NCBI GenBank assembly: GCA_029856375.1
Contig: JAHQWX010000006.1
Location: 1 to 16,627 of the forward strand
Length of the DNA stretch: 16,627 nt
Reading direction: 5' to 3'
From: Promethearchaeia archaeon
GTDB taxonomy: Archaea > Asgardarchaeota > Lokiarchaeia > Sigyniarchaeales > SOKP01
A program made the translations under genes and the position numbers. A model generated the notes under the pieces. The model was given only the letters and a program-made list of their open reading frames with translations, did not search any database and was not told the origin of the DNA. This document shows positions 1 to 7,669 of the stretch, piece by piece; positions within the stretch are counted from its first letter, which is position 1, and each line of letters begins with the position of its first letter.

Positions 1-80
1 CCTTCGCATAAAACTTCGGTTAAAGCTGAAAGCCACGCTTCTCCAACGCTCTTTTCTGAAATAAAGAAAACTTTCGCCAT
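1..80 (-). CDS. N-terminus of a minus-strand protein, possibly thymidylate synthase-like (partial)
   Basis: The reverse complement opens with ATG at 78-80 and stays open for 26 codons to the window edge. The peptide begins MAKVFFISEKSVGEAW and continues with a helix-like LSALTEVL stretch. A beta strand followed by an xSVGEAWxxAL helix resembles the start of archaeal thymidylate synthase-like proteins, but 26 residues are too few to assign a function and this is only an impression. It is transcribed divergently from the glycosyltransferase operon. The 3' part lies outside the window. Confidence 0.55.
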   Translation of the reverse strand, partial: MAKVFFISEKSVGEAWLSALTEVLCE

Positions 81-333
81 TATATTTACCAAAATACGCC
101 AAATTATTTTATTCTTTTTGTTAAATATTTAATACTAATAAATACTAGACTCAAAAATTAATAGAGAACATTAATAGATATGTAATAGTCGACATAAAAG
201 TAAGATTCTTGAATAGAAAATGTAATAAGAATATCTAAATATTTAAAATTTCAGCAACCTAATAAAGAATATAATATTAAAATGAAGAATTATTATTTAT
301 CAACGATTGTCATTTTAAATTTAGAGGTTTTTT
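81..333. promoter_or_regulatory. divergent AT-rich promoter region
   Basis: This gene-free stretch separates the minus-strand gene from the glycosyltransferase operon. It holds a perfect 12-base palindrome TTAAATATTTAA (121-132), about 45 bases upstream of the minus-strand ATG and a candidate TATA box for it. A 9-base direct repeat ATTAATAGA occurs at 157-165 and 170-178. TATA-like AATATAATATT (268-278) lies at a suitable distance for the plus-strand operon. All of these are AT-only motifs in AT-rich DNA, so individual assignments are weak. Confidence 0.35.
323..328 (+). promoter_or_regulatory. Shine-Dalgarno site of the first glycosyltransferase gene
   Basis: AGAGGT is partly complementary to the archaeal 16S rRNA tail and lies 5 bases before the ATG at 334. 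This supports that start and implies a leadered transcript. Confidence 0.6.
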
Positions 334-2634
334 ATGGATATTAAGAATAATAATCATTCAAATTTACAAACTATTGCGTTTATTGGAAACTATATACCGC
401 GTCAATGTGGTATAGCTACTTTTACCAACGATTTATTAACGGGTATTTCCCATGAATTGCCCCAAAGCAGTTGCTGGGCAATCGCTATGAACGATGTTCC
501 TCAAGGATATCCCTATCCGCGTCAAGTTCGTTTTGAGCTAAATGCTAAAAGATTAACGGATTATCAATTAGCTGCAGAATTTCTTAATGTTAATAATGTT
601 GATGTTGTTTGCTTACAACACGAATTTGGGATCTTTGGAGGCGAATATGGGAGGCATATTTTAGCATTAATCCGAAATTTGAGGAAACCCGTAGTGACAA
701 CAATGCATACGCTTCTATTAAATCCCTCACAGATAATCCGAAATATTGTTGATAATATAAGCAAGGTTTCAGATCGTTTAGTAGTTATGAGCCAGCAAGC
801 CAAATCTCTATTAAAAGAAATCTATGAGATTCCAGATGAAAAAATAAATGTAATCCACCATGGGATTCCAAATTTACAGTTTATTGATCCTAACTTCTAT
901 AAAGATCAATTTGGAGTTGAAGGCAAATATGTTATTTTGACTTTCGGATTAATTAATCCTGGAAAGGGGATTGAGATAATGATTGATGCATTACCCGATA
1001 TCGTAAAAAAATTTCCTGAAGTAGTATACATAGTTCTCGGGGCGACTCATCCAAGCGTAAAGAAGGATCACGGTGAATCATATCGCCATTTTCTTCAAAG
1101 AAAAGCGAGAAATTTAGGAGTAGAAAATCATGTTCTTTTTCATAATAGGTTTGTGGAATTAAAGGAGCTTTGCGAGTTTTTAGGTGCCGCAGATATTTAT
1201 ATTACCCCATATTTAAACAAAGAGCAAATCGTTTCTGGGACACTTGCTTATGCTCTTGGAGCAGGAAAAGCAATAATTTCCACACCATATTGGTATGCCG
1301 AAGAAATTTTGGCTGATGGGAGAGGAATTATAGTTCCATTTAAAGATTCAAATGAGATATCTAATCAGATTATCAATCTTTTAAATAATGATGTTGATAG
1401 GCATGCGATGCGAAAGCAAGCCTATTTATTTTCAAGAGAAATGGTTTGGAAGGAAGTAGCTTTAAATTATATAAAAATATTTACAGAAGTCGTCGGGAAA
1501 AGGGTATCTCACCCAGCTCCTGTTATTAAGAAAAGTTCTTTACGATATACTCCATTTGAACTTGCTCAACCCAAATTTGAACATATTCGTCGCTTAACTG
1601 ATGATGTAGGAATTTTACAGCATGCTAAATTTATTGTTCCTAATCGCAATCACGGTTATTCCACTGATGATAACGCGAGAGCGTTAATTGCAGTATTAAT
1701 GGCTCAAAAATTTGCTTTAGAAGAAGACGATTTGACGAATTACGATAGTCGGTATTTAAGTTTTTTATTACACGCATTTAATGAAAAAAATGGACGATTT
1801 CGTAATTTTATGGGCTATGACCGTAAATGGCTAGAAGAGGAGGGTTCTGAAGATTGTCATGGTCGTGCTATCTGGAGTCTAGGTCTAACAATTACATTAT
1901 CAAAAAATAAAGATTTTGGCGATCAAGCTTTAGAAATATTTGAAAAATCTCTTTCTGTTCTCTCTGAATTTACTTCTCCCAGAGCTTTAGCTTTTGCATT
2001 GGTTGGAATTCACGCTTATCTTGCAAGATTTGGCGGTGATAGTAAAATAAGAAGGATTCGAGAAGAGCTTGCGAATAAACTCTTTGATTTATATTGTGCG
2101 AACGCTTCTGAAGACTGGCCATGGATAGAAAATATTGTAGCATACGATAATGGGAAAATTCCACAAGCCTTGCTAATGTCTGGTAAATGGTTGCAACGAG
2201 GAGATATATTTGATGCGGGAGTTAATAGCTTAAACTGGTTAATAAGAATTCAAACGGACCCTAAGGGGCATTTTTCTCCAATCGGTAACGCTGGATGGTT
2301 CTCTCGAGGAGGCGAAAAAGCAAGATTTGATCAACAACCACTAGAAGCTCAAAGTATTATTGAGGCGTGCGTTGAGGCTTATAAAATAACTCAAGATAGA
2401 AAATGGCTTTTTGAGGCACGCCGATGCTTTGACTGGTTTCTAGGTGGCAACGATTTAAACATCCCTCTTTACGATTATAAAACTGGTGGTTGTTGCGATG
2501 GTTTGACTGCCACTGGGAAGAACAGAAACCAAGGCGCAGAATCAACATTGTCTTGGTTACTTTCTCTTTTAAATATGTATGAATTAGATGAGCTAACCGA
2601 GTTTGATTTAATGGAAGAGATTACCAAGGTGTAA
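334..2634 (+). CDS. GT4 glycosyltransferase fused to a C-terminal glycosidase-like helical domain
   Basis: The protein has 766 residues. Residues 12-390 form a two-lobed GT-B fold of the GT4 type: glycine-containing IAFIGNY strand (14-20), CGIATF (25-30), QHEFGIFGGEYG (95-106), a THT-like turn near 124, INVIHHGIP (171-179) and the second Rossmann lobe from ILTFGLINPGKG (201-212). The usual E-x7-E of retaining GT4 enzymes is replaced by QIVSGTLAYALGAGKA (298-313). Residues 410-755 look like an (alpha/alpha)-barrel domain with HGYSTDDNARAL (440-451), a CHGRAIW motif near 508 and FDQQPLEAQ near 690, motifs with acidic residues typical of a sugar-binding or glycosidase-like pocket. It probably transfers a sugar from a nucleotide donor in the cytoplasm; the linked GH130 gene suggests mannose. 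There is no signal peptide or membrane segment. It heads a four-gene operon whose next gene starts 4 bases after its stop. The family call is firm; donor, acceptor and the role of the C-terminal domain are inferred. Confidence 0.88.
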   Translation: MDIKNNNHSNLQTIAFIGNYIPRQCGIATFTNDLLTGISHELPQSSCWAIAMNDVPQGYPYPRQVRFELNAKRLTDYQLAAEFLNVNNVDVVCLQHEFGIFGGEYGRHILALIRNLRKPVVTTMHTLLLNPSQIIRNIVDNISKVSDRLVVMSQQAKSLLKEIYEIPDEKINVIHHGIPNLQFIDPNFYKDQFGVEGKYVILTFGLINPGKGIEIMIDALPDIVKKFPEVVYIVLGATHPSVKKDHGESYRHFLQRKARNLGVENHVLFHNRFVELKELCEFLGAADIYITPYLNKEQIVSGTLAYALGAGKAIISTPYWYAEEILADGRGIIVPFKDSNEISNQIINLLNNDVDRHAMRKQAYLFSREMVWKEVALNYIKIFTEVVGKRVSHPAPVIKKSSLRYTPFELAQPKFEHIRRLTDDVGILQHAKFIVPNRNHGYSTDDNARALIAVLMAQKFALEEDDLTNYDSRYLSFLLHAFNEKNGRFRNFMGYDRKWLEEEGSEDCHGRAIWSLGLTITLSKNKDFGDQALEIFEKSLSVLSEFTSPRALAFALVGIHAYLARFGGDSKIRRIREELANKLFDLYCANASEDWPWIENIVAYDNGKIPQALLMSGKWLQRGDIFDAGVNSLNWLIRIQTDPKGHFSPIGNAGWFSRGGEKARFDQQPLEAQSIIEACVEAYKITQDRKWLFEARRCFDWFLGGNDLNIPLYDYKTGGCCDGLTATGKNRNQGAESTLSWLLSLLNMYELDELTEFDLMEEITKV

Positions 2635-2638
2635 TAAA

Positions 2639-3865
2639 ATGCTTGAGCAACCAATTGTGATAGTCAGTTCTTATCCACCACGTCTCTGTGGTATTGCAAC
2701 TTTCGCCGAAGAAGCGAGAGAATTTATCCAAAAAGCAAATCCCAATCGGGAAGTCCTCGTTATTAGTCACACTGATGGAGATGGAGATGGAGTCTTTCCA
2801 ATAATAGATATGAATCACCGAGATTGGTGGGAAACTGTAGAAGAGAAAATAAATGAGATAAATCCTTATGCAGTTCATTTAGAACACGAGTACGGACTTT
2901 ACGAATACCTCGATAAACGTGGCATTGGCGATAAAAATGAGGGATTTCTCGCATTTCTCGAGGCTATCAATAAATTTCCTATTATTGTTGAACCTCACAC
3001 AATCCATGGGAGAATTAGCGATTTTGAAGCTGAATTTATATATCAAATGTGTCAAAGAAGCGATGTAGTTCTTTTTAAATGCCATTATCAAAAATGGAGA
3101 TTAAATTGGACTTTCTCGGGAAAAGGTTGGGAAACCCCAACTAATATTATGGTAGTGCCACACGGTGCTCGTCCCGATAAAAGATGGGGAATTGAGGATG
3201 TTCCTAAGTTAAAAGAGGACTTGGGTTTAGAAGATCTTAATGTTGCTGATCGTTTAGTTGGAATGATCGGATGGATTCAATCCAACAAGCGTTGGGACAT
3301 TCTAATTTCCATGTGGGAAGAAATTAGCGACGAAATTAAAAAGCAGTGTGGTGAAAGATGGGATTTGCTAGCTGCTGGAACTTGGCGCGACCCACATCAT
3401 AAGACAGATTACGAAACTTGGAAAAATTATGTTCTTAATCTTCAAGAAAGAGGAATAGCACATTATTACGAATTTGTCCCTCGAGGTGACTTATATTATA
3501 AAGTAATGGCGATTTGTGATTTTATTGTTTTACCATCTATTGACGAAACGCAATCTGGTACATTAGCCCGTATTATTGCTTTGAACAAACCATATATCAC
3601 AACAGCCCCAATGGAAGGCTTAACTGCACAAACTTTGGAGAGTGAAGGAGGGTTAATGTTTACAACGAAAAAAATGTTAAAGGAACAAGTAATCAAATTA
3701 GCCTGTGATGAGGAATTAAGGTTAAAACTGGGTGAAAATTTAAGAAAATATCTCGATAATGTGGTCTCCTGGGAGGTTGTAGCCCAACAATATAATGAAG
3801 CTTACGAGCTCGCTAGAAATGCTAAAAAAACAGGACAACCAGTAAATTTGGAGCTGGAATTTTAA
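2639..3865 (+). CDS. GT4-like glycosyltransferase
   Basis: This 408-residue soluble protein is a paralogue of the N-terminal half of the preceding gene. It shares SYPPRLCGIATF (11-22), LEHEYGLYEY (81-90) in place of QHEFGIF, a PHTIHG turn (119-124), MVVPHGARPD (171-180) and the second lobe beginning GMIGWIQSNKRWD (208-220). Near the donor site it has ETQSGTLARIIALNKPYITT (303-322), again the QSGTLA variant rather than E-x7-E. That conservation suggests the variant is characteristic of this subgroup rather than decay. ATG lies 4 bases after the upstream stop, and its own stop overlaps the next ATG by one base (TAATG), so the genes are probably translationally coupled. Substrate is unknown; mannose is suggested only by the GH130 neighbour. 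Confidence 0.87.
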   Translation: MLEQPIVIVSSYPPRLCGIATFAEEAREFIQKANPNREVLVISHTDGDGDGVFPIIDMNHRDWWETVEEKINEINPYAVHLEHEYGLYEYLDKRGIGDKNEGFLAFLEAINKFPIIVEPHTIHGRISDFEAEFIYQMCQRSDVVLFKCHYQKWRLNWTFSGKGWETPTNIMVVPHGARPDKRWGIEDVPKLKEDLGLEDLNVADRLVGMIGWIQSNKRWDILISMWEEISDEIKKQCGERWDLLAAGTWRDPHHKTDYETWKNYVLNLQERGIAHYYEFVPRGDLYYKVMAICDFIVLPSIDETQSGTLARIIALNKPYITTAPMEGLTAQTLESEGGLMFTTKKMLKEQVIKLACDEELRLKLGENLRKYLDNVVSWEVVAQQYNEAYELARNAKKTGQPVNLELEF

Positions 3866-4836
3866 TGGAGAGAAATTCTATAGGGCAATCGTCTTATAAA
3901 GAGCTTTTTCAGCGTTATTCAAATAATCCAATCATTTCAAAAAAGGATTTACCTTATTCGGCCAATACTGTTTTTAATGCAGGTGCAAGTAAATTTAAAA
4001 ATGAATTTATTCTTCTTATGCGAGTAGAAGATAAAAGAGGAATTTCACATTTAACACTAGCTCGAAGTAAAGATGGGATACATAATTGGCAGATAGACCC
4101 CCGGCCTACTATAAGCCCCCTTTCCGATGATTATCCGGAAGAAATTTGGGGGATTGAAGATCCAAGAATTTCTTATCTCGAAGAAAAAGAAATTTGGGCT
4201 ATCTCTTATACGGCTTACTCAGAAGCTGGCCCTCTGGTCTGTTTAGCATTTACAAAAGATTTCAAGCATTTTGACCGGCAAGGGATTATTTTACCGCCCG
4301 AGAACAAGGACGCAGCGTTATTTCCAGTTCGATTTAATGATCGTTGGGCATTAATTCACAGACCTGTCGCTAAGATGGCCGGTGTTGGAGCGCATATTTG
4401 GATAGCTTTTTCACCTGATCTTAAACATTGGGGGGATCACAAGCTCATTATCCCGGCAAGAGAAGGTAGTTGGTGGGATGCTAATAAAATTGGTATATCC
4501 CCCCCACCATTGAAAACCGAAGAAGGTTGGTTAATCCTTTATCACGGAGTTAAAATTACCGGTAGTGGAGTCATTTATCGTCTAGGATTAGCGCTCTTGG
4601 ATATTGATAACCCAAGCCATGTGATTGCTCGTTCTGACGAATGGGTTTTTAATCCTGAAGAAATATACGAAATTTCAGGAGATGTAGATAAAGTTGTGTT
4701 TCCATGTGGTTGGATACTAGAAGATGATGAAATTAAGCTATATTATGGCGGAGCAGACAGTTGTATTGCTTTAGCGACAGCTAATCTACCGAAATTATTA
4801 GATTGGCTTAAAAAGCATAACTCTCTACAAGGATGA
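3865..4836 (+). CDS. GH130 family mannoside phosphorylase or beta-mannosidase
   Basis: The 323-residue protein has the GH130 five-bladed propeller motifs: NPII (21-24), RVEDKRGISHLTLARS (53-68), WGIEDPRI (95-102) whose Asp99 aligns with the family's general acid, KDAALFPVRF (148-157), HRP (165-167), KIGISPPP (208-215), LYHGV (225-229), YRLGLALLD (238-246), VVFPCG (277-282) and YYGGAD (293-298). GH130 enzymes phosphorolyse beta-1,4- or beta-1,2-mannosides to mannose 1-phosphate, or hydrolyse them. Basic and His residues such as Arg166 and His227 sit in motifs linked to phosphate binding in phosphorylases, which leans toward phosphorolysis, but the subfamily cannot be fixed by eye. There is no signal peptide, so it acts in the cytoplasm. 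Its place between glycosyltransferase genes points to turnover of a glycan made by the same operon, or synthesis by reverse phosphorolysis. Confidence 0.9.
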   Translation: MERNSIGQSSYKELFQRYSNNPIISKKDLPYSANTVFNAGASKFKNEFILLMRVEDKRGISHLTLARSKDGIHNWQIDPRPTISPLSDDYPEEIWGIEDPRISYLEEKEIWAISYTAYSEAGPLVCLAFTKDFKHFDRQGIILPPENKDAALFPVRFNDRWALIHRPVAKMAGVGAHIWIAFSPDLKHWGDHKLIIPAREGSWWDANKIGISPPPLKTEEGWLILYHGVKITGSGVIYRLGLALLDIDNPSHVIARSDEWVFNPEEIYEISGDVDKVVFPCGWILEDDEIKLYYGGADSCIALATANLPKLLDWLKKHNSLQG

Positions 4837-4842
4837 GAAAAT

Positions 4843-5859
4843 ATGCACATAGCTATGCTTTCCCCAATTGCGTGGCGTACACCTCCACGACATTATGGTC
4901 CTTGGGAGTCTGTTGTTTCTTTATTGACTGAGGGTTTAGTTAATAAAGGAATAGAGGTAACTCTGTTCGCAACTAAGGATTCTCAAACTAAAGGACACTT
5001 AGCTGGCATAACTCCACACGGTTACGAGGAAGATAAGGAACTTTTACCAAAAGTCTGGGAGTGTCTGCATATCTCAGAGTTATTTGAAAGAGGAGACGAT
5101 TTTGATCTAATTCACAATCACTTTGATTATCTCCCATTGACTTATTCGAAAATGACATCCACACCCGTTTTAACAACAATTCATGGGTTTTCTTCGCGAA
5201 AAATCTTACCGGTTTATAAGAAATATAATAAGAAGTGCTATTATGTTTCAATCAGCGATGCAGATCGCTCTCCAGAACTCGACTATATTGCTACTGTACA
5301 CCATGGTATCGATCTTAATCAATTTACTTATCAACCTGAACCCGGGGATTATCTAATTTTCTTTGGGCGAATTCATCACGATAAAGGAGCGTGGGAAGCA
5401 ATACAAATCGCGAGAAAATTTGATATGAATCTTATTATTGCTGGAATTATTCAAGACGATGTTTATTTCGAGCAAAAAGTAAAACCACATATAAATAACG
5501 ATAATATTGATTATGTTGGAGTTGCAGGCCCTAAAAAAAGAGATAAGCTTTTAGGAGGAGCTTACGCCTTACTTCATCCCATCAATTTTAGCGAACCGTT
5601 TGGCTTATCCGTTGTTGAAGCGATGGCCTGTGGAACACCAGTAATAGCTTTTAATAAAGGGAGTATGCCCGAGGTTATTAATAATGGGGAAACGGGTTTT
5701 TTAGTTAATTCCATCGAAGAAGCTGTTGAAGCATTAAAACAAGTCAAAAAACTTAAACGGTTAAACTGTCGTAAGTGGATTGAAGAAAAATTTAGTTTAG
5801 AAAGAATGATTATAGATTATATTGAAGTTTATGAGAAAATTTTGTCCAAAACCTCCTAA
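4843..5859 (+). CDS. GT4 family glycosyltransferase (canonical E-x7-E type)
   Basis: This 338-residue GT-B protein starts MHIAMLSPIAWRTPP with HYGPWE (17-22), a donor-side loop common in GT4 proteins. DLIHNHFDY (88-96), TTIHG (111-115), VHHGID (152-157) and the second lobe IFFGRIHHDKG (172-182) follow. It retains the retaining-GT4 motif EPFGLSVVE (251-259) with Glu251 and Glu259 as the E-x7-E pair, then MACGTPVIAF (261-270) and NNGETGFLV (280-288). Unlike the first two glycosyltransferases of the operon it therefore looks like a standard retaining enzyme. ATG is 6 bases after the GH130 stop, with AAGGATGAG upstream as a likely ribosome-binding site. It closes the operon; 173 bases follow before the next gene. 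Confidence 0.9.
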   Translation: MHIAMLSPIAWRTPPRHYGPWESVVSLLTEGLVNKGIEVTLFATKDSQTKGHLAGITPHGYEEDKELLPKVWECLHISELFERGDDFDLIHNHFDYLPLTYSKMTSTPVLTTIHGFSSRKILPVYKKYNKKCYYVSISDADRSPELDYIATVHHGIDLNQFTYQPEPGDYLIFFGRIHHDKGAWEAIQIARKFDMNLIIAGIIQDDVYFEQKVKPHINNDNIDYVGVAGPKKRDKLLGGAYALLHPINFSEPFGLSVVEAMACGTPVIAFNKGSMPEVINNGETGFLVNSIEEAVEALKQVKKLKRLNCRKWIEEKFSLERMIIDYIEVYEKILSKTS

Positions 5860-6002
5860 TATTAATGTTGGTAAGCTAAATTTGTATTTATTCTATTTAA
5901 ATTTACTAATGTCGCTCCTAATATATTAATTGCAAGTAAAAAAAGAAAAAATATATTCATTTCCCTATTATCAGCGAAAATTTTTATTTTTAAAACCTAA
6001 AA

Positions 6003-6010
6003 CTTATATT
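6003..6010 (+). promoter_or_regulatory. TATA box of a probably leaderless transporter gene
   Basis: CTTATATT is centred about 26 bases before the ATG at 6033, the archaeal TATA-to-start distance, preceded by the purine-rich AAAACCTAAAA that could act as BRE. No Shine-Dalgarno site precedes the ATG, so transcription probably begins at the start codon. Confidence 0.5.
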
Positions 6011-6032
6011 TTTTGATTTATTTTATAAAAAT

Positions 6033-7340
6033 ATGGAAATCCTTTATCAGATTTTAATTTTTATCATTTTTATTATTATTCTTGTCTCATATAGTAGAGA
6101 AAAATGGGATTTTGTTTCAATATCTCTATTAGGAATGATAATTTGTGCTTTGATCGTCGCATTTTCTAGTTCTTTAACGATTAAGGATTATATTGGATTT
6201 ATTGAAATTAAAGCTCTAATTTTGATTTTAAGCATGCAAATTATAACTCAAATTTCCAAGGAATCCCATTTACTAGAGTATTTTGCAATTCGGATGTTTA
6301 GGCTTTCACGAGGCAATCAAAGGTTATTTTTATATATTATGTGTCTAACTGGTGCTTTTTTAGCAGCTATGATTTCTGATGTTGTAGTGGTTTTAATTTT
6401 AGTCCCAATAATCATTAGAATTTGTTCTTTTTTAAAAGTAAAAGCCGGTACTTATTTATTAGCCCTCACTATTGTTATAAACATAGGTAGCATTTTCACA
6501 CCATTTTCTTCTGGAGAAAATATAATTATTTCCCAACATTTTCAACTAAATACCTCTTACTTTATCACCTATTATTGGGGATTCTCTTTCATAATTCTTT
6601 TTTTAACAATATTTTTGATTGATTTTCTTATACTTAGAAAAGAGCCAAAAATTGAAATTGCCCGAAAAGAATTAATATTAGAGATATTAAATCCCAGTAT
6701 TGTAATAATCAATAAAAAATTATTTGTTTTTAATGCAATTTTTTTTTTGGGAACAATAATTTCATTCGTCCTTATATCTCAAATGTACATTATTGCGCTT
6801 ATTTCCGCAATGATTCTAGTATTGGTTAATAATAGGCATGGAGAAAGGCCATTAAAAGAAGTATTGAAAAAAATTAATTGGGAAATCGTGTTTTTCTTTA
6901 TCGCAATGTTTATAATTATTGGCTGTATGAAAGAGATTGGAATTTTTGATATTATTCAATTAAAAAATTTAAGAGATTATAATCCAATTATCATGTCTGT
7001 GATAATATTATTATTAGTAAGTTTTTTATCGGGATTGCTGGCAAATACACCCATTATGTTAATATTTTTACCAATAATTGATTCTTTAATAAGCGTTTTT
7101 AATTTTCCATCAATTCCTTTAATTTTTTCTTTACTAGTTGCTGTAAATTTAGGGGGAAATATTCTACCTCAAGGTGCTATGTGTGATGTATTTACTCTGA
7201 AAATTGCGCAAGAAAATAACGTTGAAAATCTTACCTATAAAAGATTATTGAAAAATGGGGCAATATTTGCTTTAATACATATATCAATATCGTCGATAAT
7301 ATTGATATTCCTAAACATTTTTCATGCAGTGGGAGCATAG
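6033..7340 (+). CDS. ArsB/NhaD-type (ion transporter superfamily) membrane permease
   Basis: This is a 435-residue integral membrane protein with about 10-12 hydrophobic segments and almost no soluble domain. It shows the inverted-repeat layout of ArsB/NhaD/DASS carriers: GAFLAAMISDVVVVLILVP (107-125), the first re-entrant hairpin FTPFSSGEN (155-163), then FLSGLLANTPIMLIFLP (331-347) and the second hairpin NLGGNILPQGAMCDVF (372-387). Canonical members have SAFLDNVTT-like motifs; here the Asp-Asn pair is not preserved in either copy (SDVVVV and LANTP), so the ion or anion carried may differ from NhaD. It could be a Na+/H+ antiporter, an anion permease or an arsenite-type carrier; substrate is unknown. 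It is monocistronic by spacing (173 bases before, over 300 after) and visibly more AT-rich than the glycosyltransferase genes. Confidence 0.82.
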   Translation: MEILYQILIFIIFIIILVSYSREKWDFVSISLLGMIICALIVAFSSSLTIKDYIGFIEIKALILILSMQIITQISKESHLLEYFAIRMFRLSRGNQRLFLYIMCLTGAFLAAMISDVVVVLILVPIIIRICSFLKVKAGTYLLALTIVINIGSIFTPFSSGENIIISQHFQLNTSYFITYYWGFSFIILFLTIFLIDFLILRKEPKIEIARKELILEILNPSIVIINKKLFVFNAIFFLGTIISFVLISQMYIIALISAMILVLVNNRHGERPLKEVLKKINWEIVFFFIAMFIIIGCMKEIGIFDIIQLKNLRDYNPIIMSVIILLLVSFLSGLLANTPIMLIFLPIIDSLISVFNFPSIPLIFSLLVAVNLGGNILPQGAMCDVFTLKIAQENNVENLTYKRLLKNGAIFALIHISISSIILIFLNIFHAVGA

Positions 7341-7669
7341 AATCGTTACTAAATTTAAAACGCAAGATTAACGAGATTTTTATTTAAAAATTAAAATCTA
7401 ATATTTATTATATGAAAATTTAAATATTTTGAACGATTTTAATAATATGGGTATAAAAATGAATTGATATTATTATATCTTAGGTTTAATCCATAACAAA
7501 AAATAATTATTAGGTTTTAAGAATCATTTAAGATATCCAATTAGCTATTAGTTCTTAAATGGAATCCTCACTACATTTAAAACCTAATTATCCAATAGGA
7601 TAGAAATCTTTGATTTTATTTTAATAAAAATGAATTTTTAGAAATAATAGAATAAAAGTGGTAAAACAA
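7341..7669. other. gene-free AT-rich interval with a possible small RNA
   Basis: I find no credible coding sequence here. The first 60 bases contain a weak A/T-rich hairpin (AGATTTT at 7374-7380 with AAAATCT at 7393-7399) that might end the transporter transcript. TATA-like GTATAAAAA (7451-7459) lies upstream of the structured element at 7509-7588, and a T-rich run (about 7608-7621) follows it. A TATA box, a structured body and a T-rich end could make a small RNA gene, but no known RNA family is recognised. Confidence 0.35.
7509..7588. repeat. nested inverted-repeat element
   Basis: ATTAGGTTTTAA (7509-7520) is a perfect inverted repeat of TTAAAACCTAAT (7577-7588). Inside it CATTTAAG (7525-7532) pairs perfectly with CTTAAATG (7554-7561). 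A transcript would fold into a two-stem hairpin with an asymmetric internal loop (4 bases on the left, 15 on the right) and a 21-base apical loop. It is either a structured RNA or an operator/terminator; the function is unknown. Confidence 0.5.

Noticed and set aside
157-178. CRISPR-like or operator repeat from two ATTAATAGA copies
   Set aside because: Only two 9-base AT-rich copies, with no array structure; at most a weak operator.
564-803. Antisense open frame inside the first glycosyltransferase gene
   Set aside because: It is a shadow of a well-supported gene, with no family motifs or ribosome site. Similar antisense frames within 1970-2954, 4988-5251, 8295-8615 and 12410-12772 were rejected for the same reason.
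5877-5905. Hairpin TAAATTT/AAATTTA as terminator of the glycosyltransferase operon
   Set aside because: A 7-bp all-A/T stem with a 15-base loop in AT-rich DNA is not distinguishable from background.
7509-7588. C/D or H/ACA guide RNA, or tRNA, in the structured interval
   Set aside because: No C or D boxes, K-turn, T-arm consensus or CCA-adjacent acceptor stem could be found; only the nested stems are supported.
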